Of a DNA stretch of 64,000 nt, positions 1-8,337 are shown in pieces (positions within the stretch are counted from its first letter, which is position 1; each line of letters starts with the position of its first letter). Source of the stretch: Ectothiorhodospira marina. Lineage in GTDB: Bacteria > Pseudomonadota > Gammaproteobacteria > Ectothiorhodospirales > Ectothiorhodospiraceae. Where the stretch lies: the NCBI RefSeq assembly GCF_900109495.1, contig NZ_FOAA01000003.1, positions 124,001-188,000 on the forward strand, written 5' to 3'. Made by a program: the position numbers and the translations under genes. Below the pieces are notes generated by a model. That model was not told the origin of the DNA, ran no database searches, and worked only from the letters and a program-made list of their open reading frames with translations.

Positions 1-30
1 TTCGACAGGGCAAATGACGCGGGTCCGGAC

Positions 31-603
31 CTACGCCGGATCCGGGCCGGGCGCTTCAGGCGCACCGGGGAACACAACGGTCCGATTCGCATCCCGGGCA
101 AGAATGTCACGCCCGATAGCCGCGGGCAGCAGATGGCGTCGTCCATCCAGAAAGGCGATGCACAGCTGCCCTTCGGCCAGCTGCGTCTGCTGCTGTTCGG
201 TGACGTACAGATGCTTGATGGTCTGACCCACCTGAAAATGATAGGGCAGTTCCGCCTGGTCCTGATTGACACGCTGGGCGGCAATCAACTCCCTGAGCTC
301 CTGCTTGAGGGCGCGGGCCTGCGGTGTGGGCTGACCATTGTCGGGCCTGGCGGGCTTGGCGGCTGGCTTTGGCCGGGCTCCGCGGCCAGGCGCGCGACGG
401 GGCTTGTCGGTGTCACTCTGGGGGCGGGCCTTCCTGGCGCGAGCCGCGCCACCCTTGCGGTTGTCCGCCCGGCCCTTGCCCCCCCCCCGGGGTGGGCGTC
501 CATCCCGGGCACGGGGCGGCCGCGTCTGTACCTCCTCGGCCTGTTTGGCCTGTTCCTCGGTGACCAGGCCGGCCTTGAGGAGTTGATCGCGAAGCTGGCT
601 CAT
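31..603 (-). CDS. DUF2058 family nucleoprotein (YaiL-like)
   Basis: A 190-residue protein. It begins MSQLRDQLLKAGLV and has a long Arg/Lys/Pro/Gly-rich low-complexity middle (about residues 25-95). A conserved C-terminal block follows, with LPYHFQVGQTIKHLYV and a final segment on DGRRHLLPAAIGRDI. This layout (short N-terminal helix, basic linker, C-terminal domain) is that of the DUF2058/YaiL family, annotated as a polynucleotide-associated cytoplasmic protein whose molecular role is unsettled. The basic linker suggests nucleic-acid binding, which is inference. The ATG overlaps the stop codon of the upstream mtfA remnant by four bases (ATGA), so the two were translated as a coupled pair before mtfA decayed. 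The gene ends 30 bases from the window edge. Confidence 0.85.
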   Translation of the reverse strand: MSQLRDQLLKAGLVTEEQAKQAEEVQTRPPRARDGRPPRGGGKGRADNRKGGAARARKARPQSDTDKPRRAPGRGARPKPAAKPARPDNGQPTPQARALKQELRELIAAQRVNQDQAELPYHFQVGQTIKHLYVTEQQQTQLAEGQLCIAFLDGRRHLLPAAIGRDILARDANRTVVFPGAPEAPGPDPA

Positions 604-1066
604 CTGTCACTCCTGATGGGCATGGGCGCCCTCAACATTCGACGCTCTGCCGGGTCCTGGCGGTAGAACTGGCGAAACGGTGCATACACATCCGGATAGC
701 CCCGCTGAAGCACCCGGGGCTGGGCAAAAAAATACTCACTCATCACGGCGAAAAACTCTCCGGGATCCGTTACGGCGTAGGGGTCAAAATCGCAGGGTTG
801 TTCCAGGTCCAGACGCCGACTCAGGTCATCGTAGGCCGCCGTCATGATCCGGGTCCAGTCCTGCACCCGCATTTCCCGATGCAAGGGCGGCATGCCGTTG
901 GCCGAACCATTACGCATGTCCAGCGTTGACGCAACCGCTCCAGGGCGGGGGCGTCCAGGCCATCCAGGAGCACCAGGGCGTTCACCCCCTGCTGCCACAG
1001 GGCGGGCGGAATCGGATCGGGGGCGAGCGCCCGGCGGCGTTGCCAGACGCGGAGCATGGAGGCCAT
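600..1066 (-). pseudogene. mtfA: mtfA remnant, internally deleted (M90 peptidase family)
   Basis: Two pieces of an MtfA-type zinc peptidase lie in different frames. The N-terminal piece (ATG at 1066, or 1057) reads RRRALAPDPIPPALWQQ up to LERLRQR near base 925. The C-terminal piece reads LDMRNGSANGMPPLHREM onward to FRQFYRQDPAERR. In E. coli MtfA these flank about 110 residues that include the catalytic HEVAH. Here they abut within a few bases, around 920-930, so the zinc site is gone and the frame shifts. In the family the retained LD(T/M)RNG directly follows the HExxH helix, so the loss is easy to place. The C-terminal ORF can be read alone from 998 but would be inactive. MtfA normally degrades or regulates Mlc in enterics. 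I infer that this copy is non-functional. Confidence 0.8.
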
Positions 1067-1218
1067 GGAGTGGGTCGGCGCGGGCTTGGGTCTGGGGGCA
1101 TTATCAGCCAGATGCGGCGGCATGTCATGGGGCGCGGCCCACAGGCACGCCGCCATGCAGTATTCTTGAGGGCACAAGCATCCATAAAAGCCCATCTAAA
1201 GACGAAGGATCCGCCACG

Positions 1219-2790
1219 TTGTACGCATCCTACGAAGCCCGCCTGGAGCGCCTCCTGTCCCGCGGACAGGCACATACCCTGCGCAGTGGCCTGATCGGCC
1301 TGGAAAAGGAGAGCCTGCGCGTGCGTGCCGACGGCGGCATCGCCCAGACCCCGCATCCTGCCGCCCTGGGCTCCGCCCTCACTCACCCCTGGATCACCAC
1401 GGACTATTCCGAGGCCCTGCTGGAGTTCATCACGCCGCCCTGCGCCAGCGCCCGGGAGGCCCTGGACTTCATGCGCGACCTGCATGCCTTCACCTACCCG
1501 CGCATCGGCGAGGAACTGCTCTGGGCCACCAGCATGCCCTGTGTGCTGGAGGGCGAGCGCGGGATCCCCGTGGCCTGGTACGGACACTCCAACGCAGGAC
1601 GCATGAAGACCGTCTATCGCCTGGGCCTGGGGCTGCGCTACGGGCGACTGATGCAGGTGATCGCCGGGGTACATTTCAATTTCTCCATGAGCAAGGCCTT
1701 CTGGCCGGCATATCAGGAAACCCTGGGTGACGGCGGCGACCCGCGCGCGTTTCGGGATGAGATCTACTTTGGCATGCTGCGCAACCTGCAGCGCCTGGGC
1801 TGGCTGGTGCCTTACCTGTTCGGCGCCTCGCCGGCGGTATGCAAGTCCTTCCTGGCGGGCAAGCCCACCACTCTGGCAGAGTTCGATGAGAGCACCTATT
1901 ACGAGCCCTACGCCACCAGCCTGCGCATGGGCGACATCGGCTACCAGAACCGCAAGGAAGAAGAGAGTGGCATCAAGGCCAACTACGACTGCCTGGATGG
2001 CTACGTGCGCAGCCTGGCCCGCGCCATCGCCACGCCCTCGCCGGAGTACGAACGCCTGGGCGTGGTGGTGGACGGGGAATACCGTCAACTCAATGCCAAC
2101 ATCCTGCAGATCGAGAACGAGTACTACAGTACCGTGCGGCCCAAACCCATCACCCAGGGCAACGAGAAACCCACGGCGGCCCTGCGCCGGGGCGGGGTGG
2201 CCTATGTGGAGTTGCGTTCGGTGGACATCAACGCCTTTGAACCCCTGGGGGTGGGCGAGTCCCAGCTGCATTTCCTGGAAGCCCTGATGATCTTCGCCCT
2301 GCTCAACGATAGCCCCCCCATCAACGAGGTGGAGCGGTTCGCCATCGACCACAACCAGGGCGCCACCGCGCATCGGGGCCGGGATCCGTCCCTCAAGCTG
2401 ATGCGCGATGGCGAGTCGATCTCGCTGCGTTACTGGGCGGAAGAGGTGCTGCAGGCCATGGAACCGCTGTGTGAAATCCTGGATGGCGAGGATCCACTCA
2501 AGCCCTACACGGCCTCCCTGGCGCACCAGAAGGCCAAGGTGGGCGACGCGGACCTGACCCCGTCAGCGCAGATGCTGGCGCGGATGATGAACAACGAGGA
2601 GGGGTTCCATCACTTCGCCAAGCGCATGTCCCGGGAACACGCGGCGTGTTTCCGGGATGCACGGCTGGAGGCTGCCAGGGAGGCGGAGCTGGAGGCGCAG
2701 GCCCGCGCGTCGCTGGAGCAACAGCAGGCCATGGAGGCGGAGGATGAGCTGGAGTTCGGGGAGTATCTGCGGCGCTATTTTGCCCAGTGA
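1219..2790 (+). CDS. gshA: Glutamate--cysteine ligase
   Basis: First enzyme of glutathione synthesis: ATP-dependent ligation of glutamate and cysteine in the cytoplasm. The 523-residue product has the proteobacterial GshA signatures GLEKESLRV, ALGSALTHPWITTDYSEALLEFITPP, HFNFS and a QIENEYYSTVRPKP segment, and matches E. coli GshA in length (518). The ORF is open upstream to 844. I chose the TTG at 1219 because AAGGA lies nine bases before it and homology begins just after (E. coli gshA also uses TTG). It is transcribed away from the mtfA remnant, with about 150 bp between them. Its stop codon lies in the left arm of a palindrome shared with convergent kaiB. Glutathione made here would serve the hydroquinone reductase at 13 kb. 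Confidence 0.95.
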   Translation: MYASYEARLERLLSRGQAHTLRSGLIGLEKESLRVRADGGIAQTPHPAALGSALTHPWITTDYSEALLEFITPPCASAREALDFMRDLHAFTYPRIGEELLWATSMPCVLEGERGIPVAWYGHSNAGRMKTVYRLGLGLRYGRLMQVIAGVHFNFSMSKAFWPAYQETLGDGGDPRAFRDEIYFGMLRNLQRLGWLVPYLFGASPAVCKSFLAGKPTTLAEFDESTYYEPYATSLRMGDIGYQNRKEEESGIKANYDCLDGYVRSLARAIATPSPEYERLGVVVDGEYRQLNANILQIENEYYSTVRPKPITQGNEKPTAALRRGGVAYVELRSVDINAFEPLGVGESQLHFLEALMIFALLNDSPPINEVERFAIDHNQGATAHRGRDPSLKLMRDGESISLRYWAEEVLQAMEPLCEILDGEDPLKPYTASLAHQKAKVGDADLTPSAQMLARMMNNEEGFHHFAKRMSREHAACFRDARLEAAREAELEAQARASLEQQQAMEAEDELEFGEYLRRYFAQ

Positions 2791-2808
2791 GGGGGGCGCC
2801 CCCCTCAC
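2787..2808. terminator. Perfect 22-nt palindrome between convergent gshA and kaiB
   Basis: A 22-base perfect palindrome (arm GTGAGGGGGGC) contains the TGA stops of both gshA (2788-2790) and kaiB (2805-2807). The two genes are only 14 bases apart. A GC-rich hairpin could form in either transcript, but neither side has a U-tract, so factor-independent termination is uncertain. Confidence 0.5.
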
Positions 2809-3086
2809 CGCTCCAGAATATCCAACCCCACCAGCACCCGCTCCCGTTCGGACAGATCCCCCACCACCCGCCGCACCGGGAGCGGCAGTTTGCGTACCAC
2901 CACCGGGGTGGCGAGGATGCGCTCATCCTCCGCCAGTTGCGGGCGCTCGAGGATGTCCACCACCTCCACCTGCAGTTCCTGGTCCTGAGTCGCCATGTCC
3001 GCCGTCAACGCTTCCAGGTTCTCGATGGCGCGTCGGGCGGCCGGGGTCATGCCGGCGATGTAGAGCCTGAGCAGGTATTTCGTCAT
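2805..3086 (-). CDS. kaiB: KaiB family clock protein
   Basis: A 93-residue protein, close in length to cyanobacterial KaiB (about 100). Recognition rests on YLLRLYIAGMTP at the N-terminus, VVDILERPQLAEDERILATP in the middle and PVRRVVGDLSERERVLVGLD near the end, all KaiB hallmarks of the fold-switching thioredoxin-like protein that binds the KaiC CI ring. The ATG overlaps the kaiC stop by four bases, so the two are translationally coupled. No kaiA is present in the window. In non-cyanobacteria KaiB-KaiC pairs are linked to timing or stress responses; which applies here cannot be told from sequence. Confidence 0.93.
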   Translation of the reverse strand: MTKYLLRLYIAGMTPAARRAIENLEALTADMATQDQELQVEVVDILERPQLAEDERILATPVVVRKLPLPVRRVVGDLSERERVLVGLDILER

Positions 3087-4756
3087 TGGCGACTCCTGCG
3101 GATGGCCGAACGAGCCCCCTCAATGGAGGCCAGACGCCGCTCCAGCTCCATCACCTGGCGATCCAGTTCCACCGCCTTGGCTTCGCGCTCGGCCCGAGCC
3201 AGGCGTTCGCGGGCCGCGTTGGTCTCCTCCATCTCCTCGCGCAGCCGCTGGGCCTGGTCCAGCTCCTGCTGCAACTGGGCAATGATCTGGTCGTCCTCCT
3301 CCTGGCGCGCGTGCCGGGCCGTGCCATAGACAATGCCGCTTTCGCCAATGTAAGGCGTCTCGATCGTCATGCCCGCATCCGTCATGCGGAATTCCTTCAC
3401 CTGGTTGGAGATGGACAGCCCCCGCGCCTTGATCACGTTGATCAAGCGGTTCATTTCACCGTTACCCTCATGGCGGCGCAGCTTGATCCATACATCGATC
3501 ATGGATGACACATCCAGGTGACTCACTCCGCCACTGGAGTCGCTCAGCAGCTCCGTGGCCACCGTGGTGACTCGCTGCTCCTTGAGCAGATACATGAGCC
3601 TGAGGAGCATCTCCTTGGCACACTCGCCTTCGTGTCGATTGGTGAAACTGCTGACAGGGTCAAGCAATACCAGATCGGGACCGTGATGACTCACGGAGCG
3701 CATGATGCGCATCAGGTGCTCTTCCAGCCCCATCTCGATGGCGCGCACTGGCTCCATGATCAGGCGATGCCCGCCCTCCGGGCCGGCATGATGGGCCAGG
3801 TTGCCACCGATGCTGCTCTGATTGCGCACCAGTTCATCCACGCTCTCTTCAAAACTGATGTACAACACCTTCTCGCCACGCCGGCACGCTGCCTGGGCGA
3901 AGGCCGAGGCCAGGCTGGTCTTGCCGGTGCCAGCCTGTCCGGACAGCAGGATGGTGGACCCCTTGTAGGGGCCCTCACCGCCGAGCATCTCGTCCAGCCC
4001 GGGCACCCCCGAGGAAATGCGCTCACTGGAAACACGGGCGTCCAGCGCCGCACCGCTCACCGGCACCATGAAGATGCCCCGGGAATCCAGCAGGAAGGGG
4101 AACTCCCCGGCGCTGTGGGGGCCACCGCGACGCTTCACCACACGCAACAGACGGGTCATCACCCGGTGCTGCACCTCCTGCTTGAGGGCAATCACGCAGT
4201 CGGCGATGTAATCCTCCAGACCAAAGCGGGTGCTGAAATTCTCCAACTCACCGGTGGTGATCAACGTGGTGACCCGCTGATCACGCACCCAATCAAAGAC
4301 GCGGTTGAGCTCCTTGCGCAGCCCGGACTGGCCGAGGAAGGCCCCCTCCATGCCATCGATGGCATCCAGCACCAGGCGCTCGGCACCGGTCTGCTTCAGG
4401 GCGTATTCGATGCGGGTGAGGATGGCGGTGAGCTCGATCCCCTCCCCGGCTGACTCGCTCTGGTCGGGGCGCATGTCGAGGATGCGCAGGCGACCCTCCT
4501 TCACGTAGGTGTCGGCGGGAAAGCCGAACCCCTGGGCATGATGCAGCAGGGCCTCGGGATCTTCGTCGAAGGTGACCAGCACCCCGGGTTCGCCCTGGCT
4601 GATGCCATGGCACAGGAATGTCAGGGAGATCACCGTCTTGCCCGTGCCCGGACCGCCCCGTATCAGGGAGGGTCGGCCGCGGGGCAACCCCCCCTGCAGC
4701 ACGAAATCCAGGCCCTGGATGCCGGTGTTGACGGTTTCCGGTTTCGATGAATTCAC
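3083..4756 (-). CDS. kaiC: KaiC family double-ATPase with C-terminal coiled coil
   Basis: A 557-residue RecA-fold double ATPase. The CI domain has Walker A GGPGTGKT (about residues 34-41); CII has SGQAGTGKTS (about 272-281). CII keeps the EE pair (YISFEES) while CI has DE (VTFDED) where Synechococcus KaiC has E77-E78. By alignment through the conserved Asp and GEM, the S431/T432 phosphosites correspond to SS in LDVSSMID, and T426 to Ser. The cyanobacterial KaiA-binding tail is replaced by roughly 65 residues of charged heptad-like sequence (ELDQAQRLREEMEE and onward). I chose GTG at 4756 because GGAG sits six bases upstream; the frame is open to an ATG at 4882, but that would run into the divergent promoter region. 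Confidence 0.93.
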   Translation of the reverse strand: MNSSKPETVNTGIQGLDFVLQGGLPRGRPSLIRGGPGTGKTVISLTFLCHGISQGEPGVLVTFDEDPEALLHHAQGFGFPADTYVKEGRLRILDMRPDQSESAGEGIELTAILTRIEYALKQTGAERLVLDAIDGMEGAFLGQSGLRKELNRVFDWVRDQRVTTLITTGELENFSTRFGLEDYIADCVIALKQEVQHRVMTRLLRVVKRRGGPHSAGEFPFLLDSRGIFMVPVSGAALDARVSSERISSGVPGLDEMLGGEGPYKGSTILLSGQAGTGKTSLASAFAQAACRRGEKVLYISFEESVDELVRNQSSIGGNLAHHAGPEGGHRLIMEPVRAIEMGLEEHLMRIMRSVSHHGPDLVLLDPVSSFTNRHEGECAKEMLLRLMYLLKEQRVTTVATELLSDSSGGVSHLDVSSMIDVWIKLRRHEGNGEMNRLINVIKARGLSISNQVKEFRMTDAGMTIETPYIGESGIVYGTARHARQEEDDQIIAQLQQELDQAQRLREEMEETNAARERLARAEREAKAVELDRQVMELERRLASIEGARSAIRRSRQ

Positions 4757-4893
4757 AGTGATCTCCGTTACATGGGGGGTGGTTTCACCCGGAGGGCCAT
4801 CCGGGCACCCATGGGCGATAATCGGTGGCTTGTGGCGCTCATGCGTGCATCGCATACTGCGTCCATGGCCCTTTGGTTTCAAGGGAATAGCGT
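4757..4893. promoter_or_regulatory. Divergent intergenic region between kaiC and the ABC operon
   Basis: 137 bp separating the kaiC GTG (GGAG at 4763-4766 on the minus strand) from the ABC ATPase GTG (AAGGGA at 4881-4886, seven bases upstream). Both promoters must lie here or overlap the genes. No convincing -35/-10 pair is visible on either strand. Confidence 0.4.
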
Positions 4894-5619
4894 GTGCCCA
4901 GTCATGCCGATGCCCACGAGACGGTCTTTTTCACCCGCCACCTGACCAAGACCTACGTCATGGGAGAGGTAGAGATCCACGCCCTGCGCGGGGTGGACCT
5001 GTCTCTTTACGCGGGCGAACTGGTCGTGATGCTCGGCGCCTCAGGCTCCGGCAAATCCACCCTGCTGAACATCCTGGGCGGCCTGGATACCGCCTCCAGC
5101 GGCGAGGTGCGCTACCGGGACCAGGATCTGGTCCATGCCACCGAGAAGCGCCTCACCCGGTTTCGTCGCCATCACGTAGGCTTCGTCTTTCAATTCTACA
5201 ACCTCATCTCCAGCCTCACCGCCCGGGAGAATGTGGCGATTGTCACCGAGATTGCCCGCGATCCCATGACGCCCGAGGCGGCCCTGGAGATGGTGGGGTT
5301 GTCTTCACGGCTGGATCACTTCCCGTCCCAGCTCTCCGGTGGGGAGCAGCAGCGGGTGGCCATTGCCCGGGCGGTGGCCAAGCGCCCCGATGTGCTGCTC
5401 TGCGATGAGCCCACCGGTGCCCTGGACTCCACCACCGGCATCCGGGTGCTGCAGGTCTTGCAGGATATCAATGATGAACTGGGGACCACCACGGCCGTGA
5501 TCACCCATAATGCCGTGATTGGCGAGATGGCCGACCGGGTGATTCGTTTGGCGGATGGACGGGTGCAGGAGGTGACCGACAACCCGCAGCGCAAATCCCC
5601 GGCGCAGCTCTCCTGGTGA
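4894..5619 (+). CDS. ABC transporter ATP-binding protein (LolD/MacB type)
   Basis: A 241-residue cytoplasmic ATPase of the LolD/MacB/FtsE group that powers type VII ABC systems. It has Walker [10 protein letters not shown] (about residues 48-56), Q-loop FVFQFYNL, signature [14 protein letters not shown], Walker [13 protein letters not shown] and switch His in VITHN. Start is GTG at 4894 with AAGGGA seven bases upstream. It is followed after 10 bases by a double-FtsX permease and then an HlyD-type adaptor, so the three form a MacAB-like mechanotransmission exporter. It is not LolD itself: lolC/E are absent and the permease has two FtsX halves in one chain. The substrate is unknown. Confidence 0.9.
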   Translation: MPSHADAHETVFFTRHLTKTYVMGEVEIHALRGVDLSLYAGELVVMLGASGSGKSTLLNILGGLDTASSGEVRYRDQDLVHATEKRLTRFRRHHVGFVFQFYNLISSLTARENVAIVTEIARDPMTPEAALEMVGLSSRLDHFPSQLSGGEQQRVAIARAVAKRPDVLLCDEPTGALDSTTGIRVLQVLQDINDELGTTTAVITHNAVIGEMADRVIRLADGRVQEVTDNPQRKSPAQLSW

Positions 5620-5629
5620 TGGCCCTGCT

Positions 5630-7996
5630 GTGATGGCCCCGCTGCACCGCAAACTGCTCCGAGATCTGGCCCGCCTCAAGGGTCAGGCGGCGGCCATCGG
5701 GGTGGTGATCGCCGCCGGGGTGATGGTACTCATCCTGTCGGTCACCACCCACGATGCCATCTCCCTGTCGAAAGGCCGCTTCTACGACAGCCATCACTTC
5801 GCCCAGGTGTTTGCCGACCTGAAACGGGCCCCGGAGGGGGTGGCCGGGCGGCTTGCCGACATCCCCGGGGTCAACCAGGTGCAGACCCGGGTGAAGGCCC
5901 CGGTGCGCCTGGAGGTGCCCGGTTTCGACGACCCGGTGCGGGGCTTGCTGATCTCGCTGCCCGATGGCGAACAGCCCCAACTGAACCGGCTGTACCTGCG
6001 CCAGGGGTCGCTGCCCGCGTCCGGCCGGGGCGACCAGGTGGTGATCGGCGAGCCCTTCGCCCAGGCCCATGACCTGACACCGGGGGACGCCCTCACCGCG
6101 ATCATTGATGGCCGCCTGGAGCGACTCACCATCAGCGGCGTGGCGCTCTCCCCCGAGTTCATCTATCAACTGGGGCCGGCGGATCTGCTGCCCGACTATG
6201 CCCGCTTCACGGTGTTGTGGATGAACCGTCGCGCCCTGGGCCATGCCATGGACATGGACGGGGCCTTCAACAACGTGGTGCTCAGCCTGCAGGCCGGGGC
6301 CCAGGAGGCCCAGGTGATCGATGCGGTGGACCAGGCCCTGGCCCTGTACGGCGGCATCGGCGCCACCGGGCGCGATGATCAGATCTCGCATCGCTTTCTG
6401 ACGGAGGAGCTGAACCAGCTGCGGGTGATGGCCTGGGTGCTGCCCGCCATCTTCCTGGGGGTGGCGGCCTTTCTGCTCAACGTGCTCATGGCCCGCATCA
6501 TCCGCACCCAGCGCCAGCAGGTGGCCCTGCTCAAGGCCTTTGGCTATGACAACCGGGACCTGGCGATCCATTACGGCCTGTTCACTGGCGTCATCGTGGC
6601 CGGCGGCGGCGCCTTGGGCGTGGCCCTGGGCGCCTGGGCTGCGGAGGGCATGGCCGGGATCTACGCGGAATACTTCCGCTTTCCGGAGCTCAGTTTCCGG
6701 CTGCAGCCGCGCATCCTGGCCCTGGCCTTCATGATCTCGTCCGGCGCTGCCCTGCTGGGCACCTGGCACGCGGTAAGCGCGGCAGTACGCCTGCCTCCGG
6801 CCCAGGCCATGCGCCCACCGGCCCCGGAGCGCTTTCGGCCCTCCTGGCTGGAACGTTCCGCCCTGGGTCGGCGCCTGGATCAGCCCACCCGCATCATCAT
6901 CCGCAACCTCTCCCGCCATCGACTCAAGGGGCTGATGTCCATGGTGGGCATCGGCCTCTCCGGCAGCCTGCTGCTGTTGGGCAGTTACCAGTTCAATGCG
7001 GTGGATCACCTGCTGGACCTGCAATACCGGCTGGTGATGAAGATGGATCTCCATGTCACCTTCACCGACCCCACGCCGGAACGGGCCCTGGCGGAACTGC
7101 GCTCGATGCCGGGGGTGAGCTTCGCCGAGGGCTATCGCAGTGTGCCCGTGCACCTCACCCATGGCCGGCTGGACTATCGCACCGCCATCATGGGCATGGA
7201 GGCCGAGCCCGCCCTGCGCGGTCTGCTGGACCAGGACCATCGCCCCATCCGCCTGCCACCCGAGGGCCTGTTGCTCACCGATTATCTGGCCCAGTACCTG
7301 GGCGTGCATCCGGGCGACACCCTGGACGTGGAGATCCTGGAGGGGCACCGGCGCACCCTGAGGGTGGAGGTGGCCGGCACGGTGGATGAGCCCATCGGCG
7401 TGAGCGCCTACATGGAACGTCGGGCCCTGAACCGGCTCATGGGCGAGGGCCCGGCCATCAGCGGCGTCTGGCTGCTCGCCGACACGGCGTATCAAGCGGA
7501 TCTGTTCGATCGGCTCTGGGAGGCCCCACGGGTGGCCGGCATCGGTCAGATCGATGATATGGAGCGTCAGTTCCGGGAATACATCGGTGATACGGTACTG
7601 GTGACCATGGGCATCCTGCTGCTCATGGCCGGATCCATCACCTTTGCGGTGGTCTATAACAATGCCCGCATCGCCTTCGCCGAGCGGGCGCGGGAACTGG
7701 CCACGCTGAGGGTGCTGGGCTTCAGTCGGGGTGAGGTCAGCTGGATCCTCATCGGCGAGATCAGCGTGATCACCCTGGCAGCCATCCCCTTGGGCTGGCT
7801 GCTGGGGGCGGGATTCGCCTATCTGCTCAATGAGGCCATGACCATGGACATGTACCGGGTGCCGATGATCATCACGCCCCGCAGTTATGCCTTCTCCGCC
7901 GGCGGCGTGCTGCTGGCCTCGGTGCTGTCTCTGTTGTTGATCGCACGGCGCCTCAGGCGACTGGATATGGTGTCGGCGTTGAAGACGGCAGAGTGA
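5630..7996 (+). CDS. ABC transporter permease with two FtsX domains
   Basis: A 788-residue inner-membrane permease. An N-terminal TM (about residues 18-40, AAAIGVVIAAGVMVLILSV) is followed by a large periplasmic domain, then a first FtsX three-helix block around residues 265-385 (VMAWVLPAIFLGVAAFLLNVL). A second unit repeats the pattern: a TM near 435-450, a periplasmic part, and a C-terminal FtsX block (VTMGILLLMAGSITFAVVYNNA; VLLASVLSLLLIARRL). Start is GTG 5630 or ATG 5633. It pairs with the ATPase just upstream and the adaptor downstream. Fusing two permease halves in one chain is usual for the exporter subgroup with an HlyD partner. Substrate not inferable. Confidence 0.88.
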   Translation: MMAPLHRKLLRDLARLKGQAAAIGVVIAAGVMVLILSVTTHDAISLSKGRFYDSHHFAQVFADLKRAPEGVAGRLADIPGVNQVQTRVKAPVRLEVPGFDDPVRGLLISLPDGEQPQLNRLYLRQGSLPASGRGDQVVIGEPFAQAHDLTPGDALTAIIDGRLERLTISGVALSPEFIYQLGPADLLPDYARFTVLWMNRRALGHAMDMDGAFNNVVLSLQAGAQEAQVIDAVDQALALYGGIGATGRDDQISHRFLTEELNQLRVMAWVLPAIFLGVAAFLLNVLMARIIRTQRQQVALLKAFGYDNRDLAIHYGLFTGVIVAGGGALGVALGAWAAEGMAGIYAEYFRFPELSFRLQPRILALAFMISSGAALLGTWHAVSAAVRLPPAQAMRPPAPERFRPSWLERSALGRRLDQPTRIIIRNLSRHRLKGLMSMVGIGLSGSLLLLGSYQFNAVDHLLDLQYRLVMKMDLHVTFTDPTPERALAELRSMPGVSFAEGYRSVPVHLTHGRLDYRTAIMGMEAEPALRGLLDQDHRPIRLPPEGLLLTDYLAQYLGVHPGDTLDVEILEGHRRTLRVEVAGTVDEPIGVSAYMERRALNRLMGEGPAISGVWLLADTAYQADLFDRLWEAPRVAGIGQIDDMERQFREYIGDTVLVTMGILLLMAGSITFAVVYNNARIAFAERARELATLRVLGFSRGEVSWILIGEISVITLAAIPLGWLLGAGFAYLLNEAMTMDMYRVPMIITPRSYAFSAGGVLLASVLSLLLIARRLRRLDMVSALKTAE

Positions 7997-8024
7997 GGGG
8001 TTGGAAGCATGGTGCCCGCCGCTT

Positions 8025-8283
8025 CCCCCTCACCCCAACCCCTCTCCCCCTTGGGGAGAGGGGCAAGGCAGCTCCTTCCTCCCCTTTGAGAGGGGCAAGG
8101 TAGCTTCCTTCCTCCCCCTTGGGGAGAGGGGCAAGGTAGCTTCTTCCTCCCCTTTGGGAGAGGGGCAAGGTAGCTCCTTCCTCCCCCTTGGGGAGAGGGG
8201 AAAGGTAGCTCTTTCCTCCCCTTTGGGAGAGGGGAAAGTTAGCTTCCTTCTCCCCTCTGGGGAGAAGGGCCGGGGATGAGGGG
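8025..8283. repeat. Family-1 bounded hairpin array, six units (period 32-36 bp)
   Basis: Fills most of the 341-bp gap between the permease and adaptor genes. The left end is CCCTCACCCCAACCCCTC and the right end GAAGGGCCGGGGATGAGGGG; the right end is an imperfect reverse complement of the left. Between them the marker AAGG(T/C)AGCT recurs at 8065, 8097, 8133, 8167, 8202 and 8236, each preceded by a small CCCCTT/GGGG hairpin. Units are not a multiple of three and both strands are read only by chance ORFs. No other content is visible in the gap. Confidence 0.85.
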
Positions 8284-8337
8284 CAAACGGAGCCCCCGCA
8301 AGACAATGGGCCGCCAGACCGTCAAAGGTAAGCCAGT

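Noticed and set aside
600..998. 132-residue ORF as an intact small gene
   Set aside because: It is the C-terminal third of MtfA behind a frameshifting deletion; its first 25 residues come from out-of-frame reading of the N-terminal part.
982..2526. 514-residue minus-strand ORF opposite gshA
   Set aside because: GC-rich antisense shadow; no recognisable domain and no ribosome site, while gshA covers the region with clear homology.
5501..7495. 664-residue minus-strand ORF opposite the FtsX permease
   Set aside because: Composition is His/Gln/Gly-rich, as expected of antisense reading of a GC-rich gene; no domain recognised.
4894..7996. LolCDE lipoprotein-release system
   Set aside because: The ATPase resembles LolD but there is one double-FtsX permease and an HlyD-type adaptor, not a LolC/LolE pair.
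8065..8244. CRISPR array at 8 kb (and the similar one at 43.4 kb)
   Set aside because: Period near 34 bp looks like it, but there are no unique spacers between units and no cas genes; each unit is the same hairpin.
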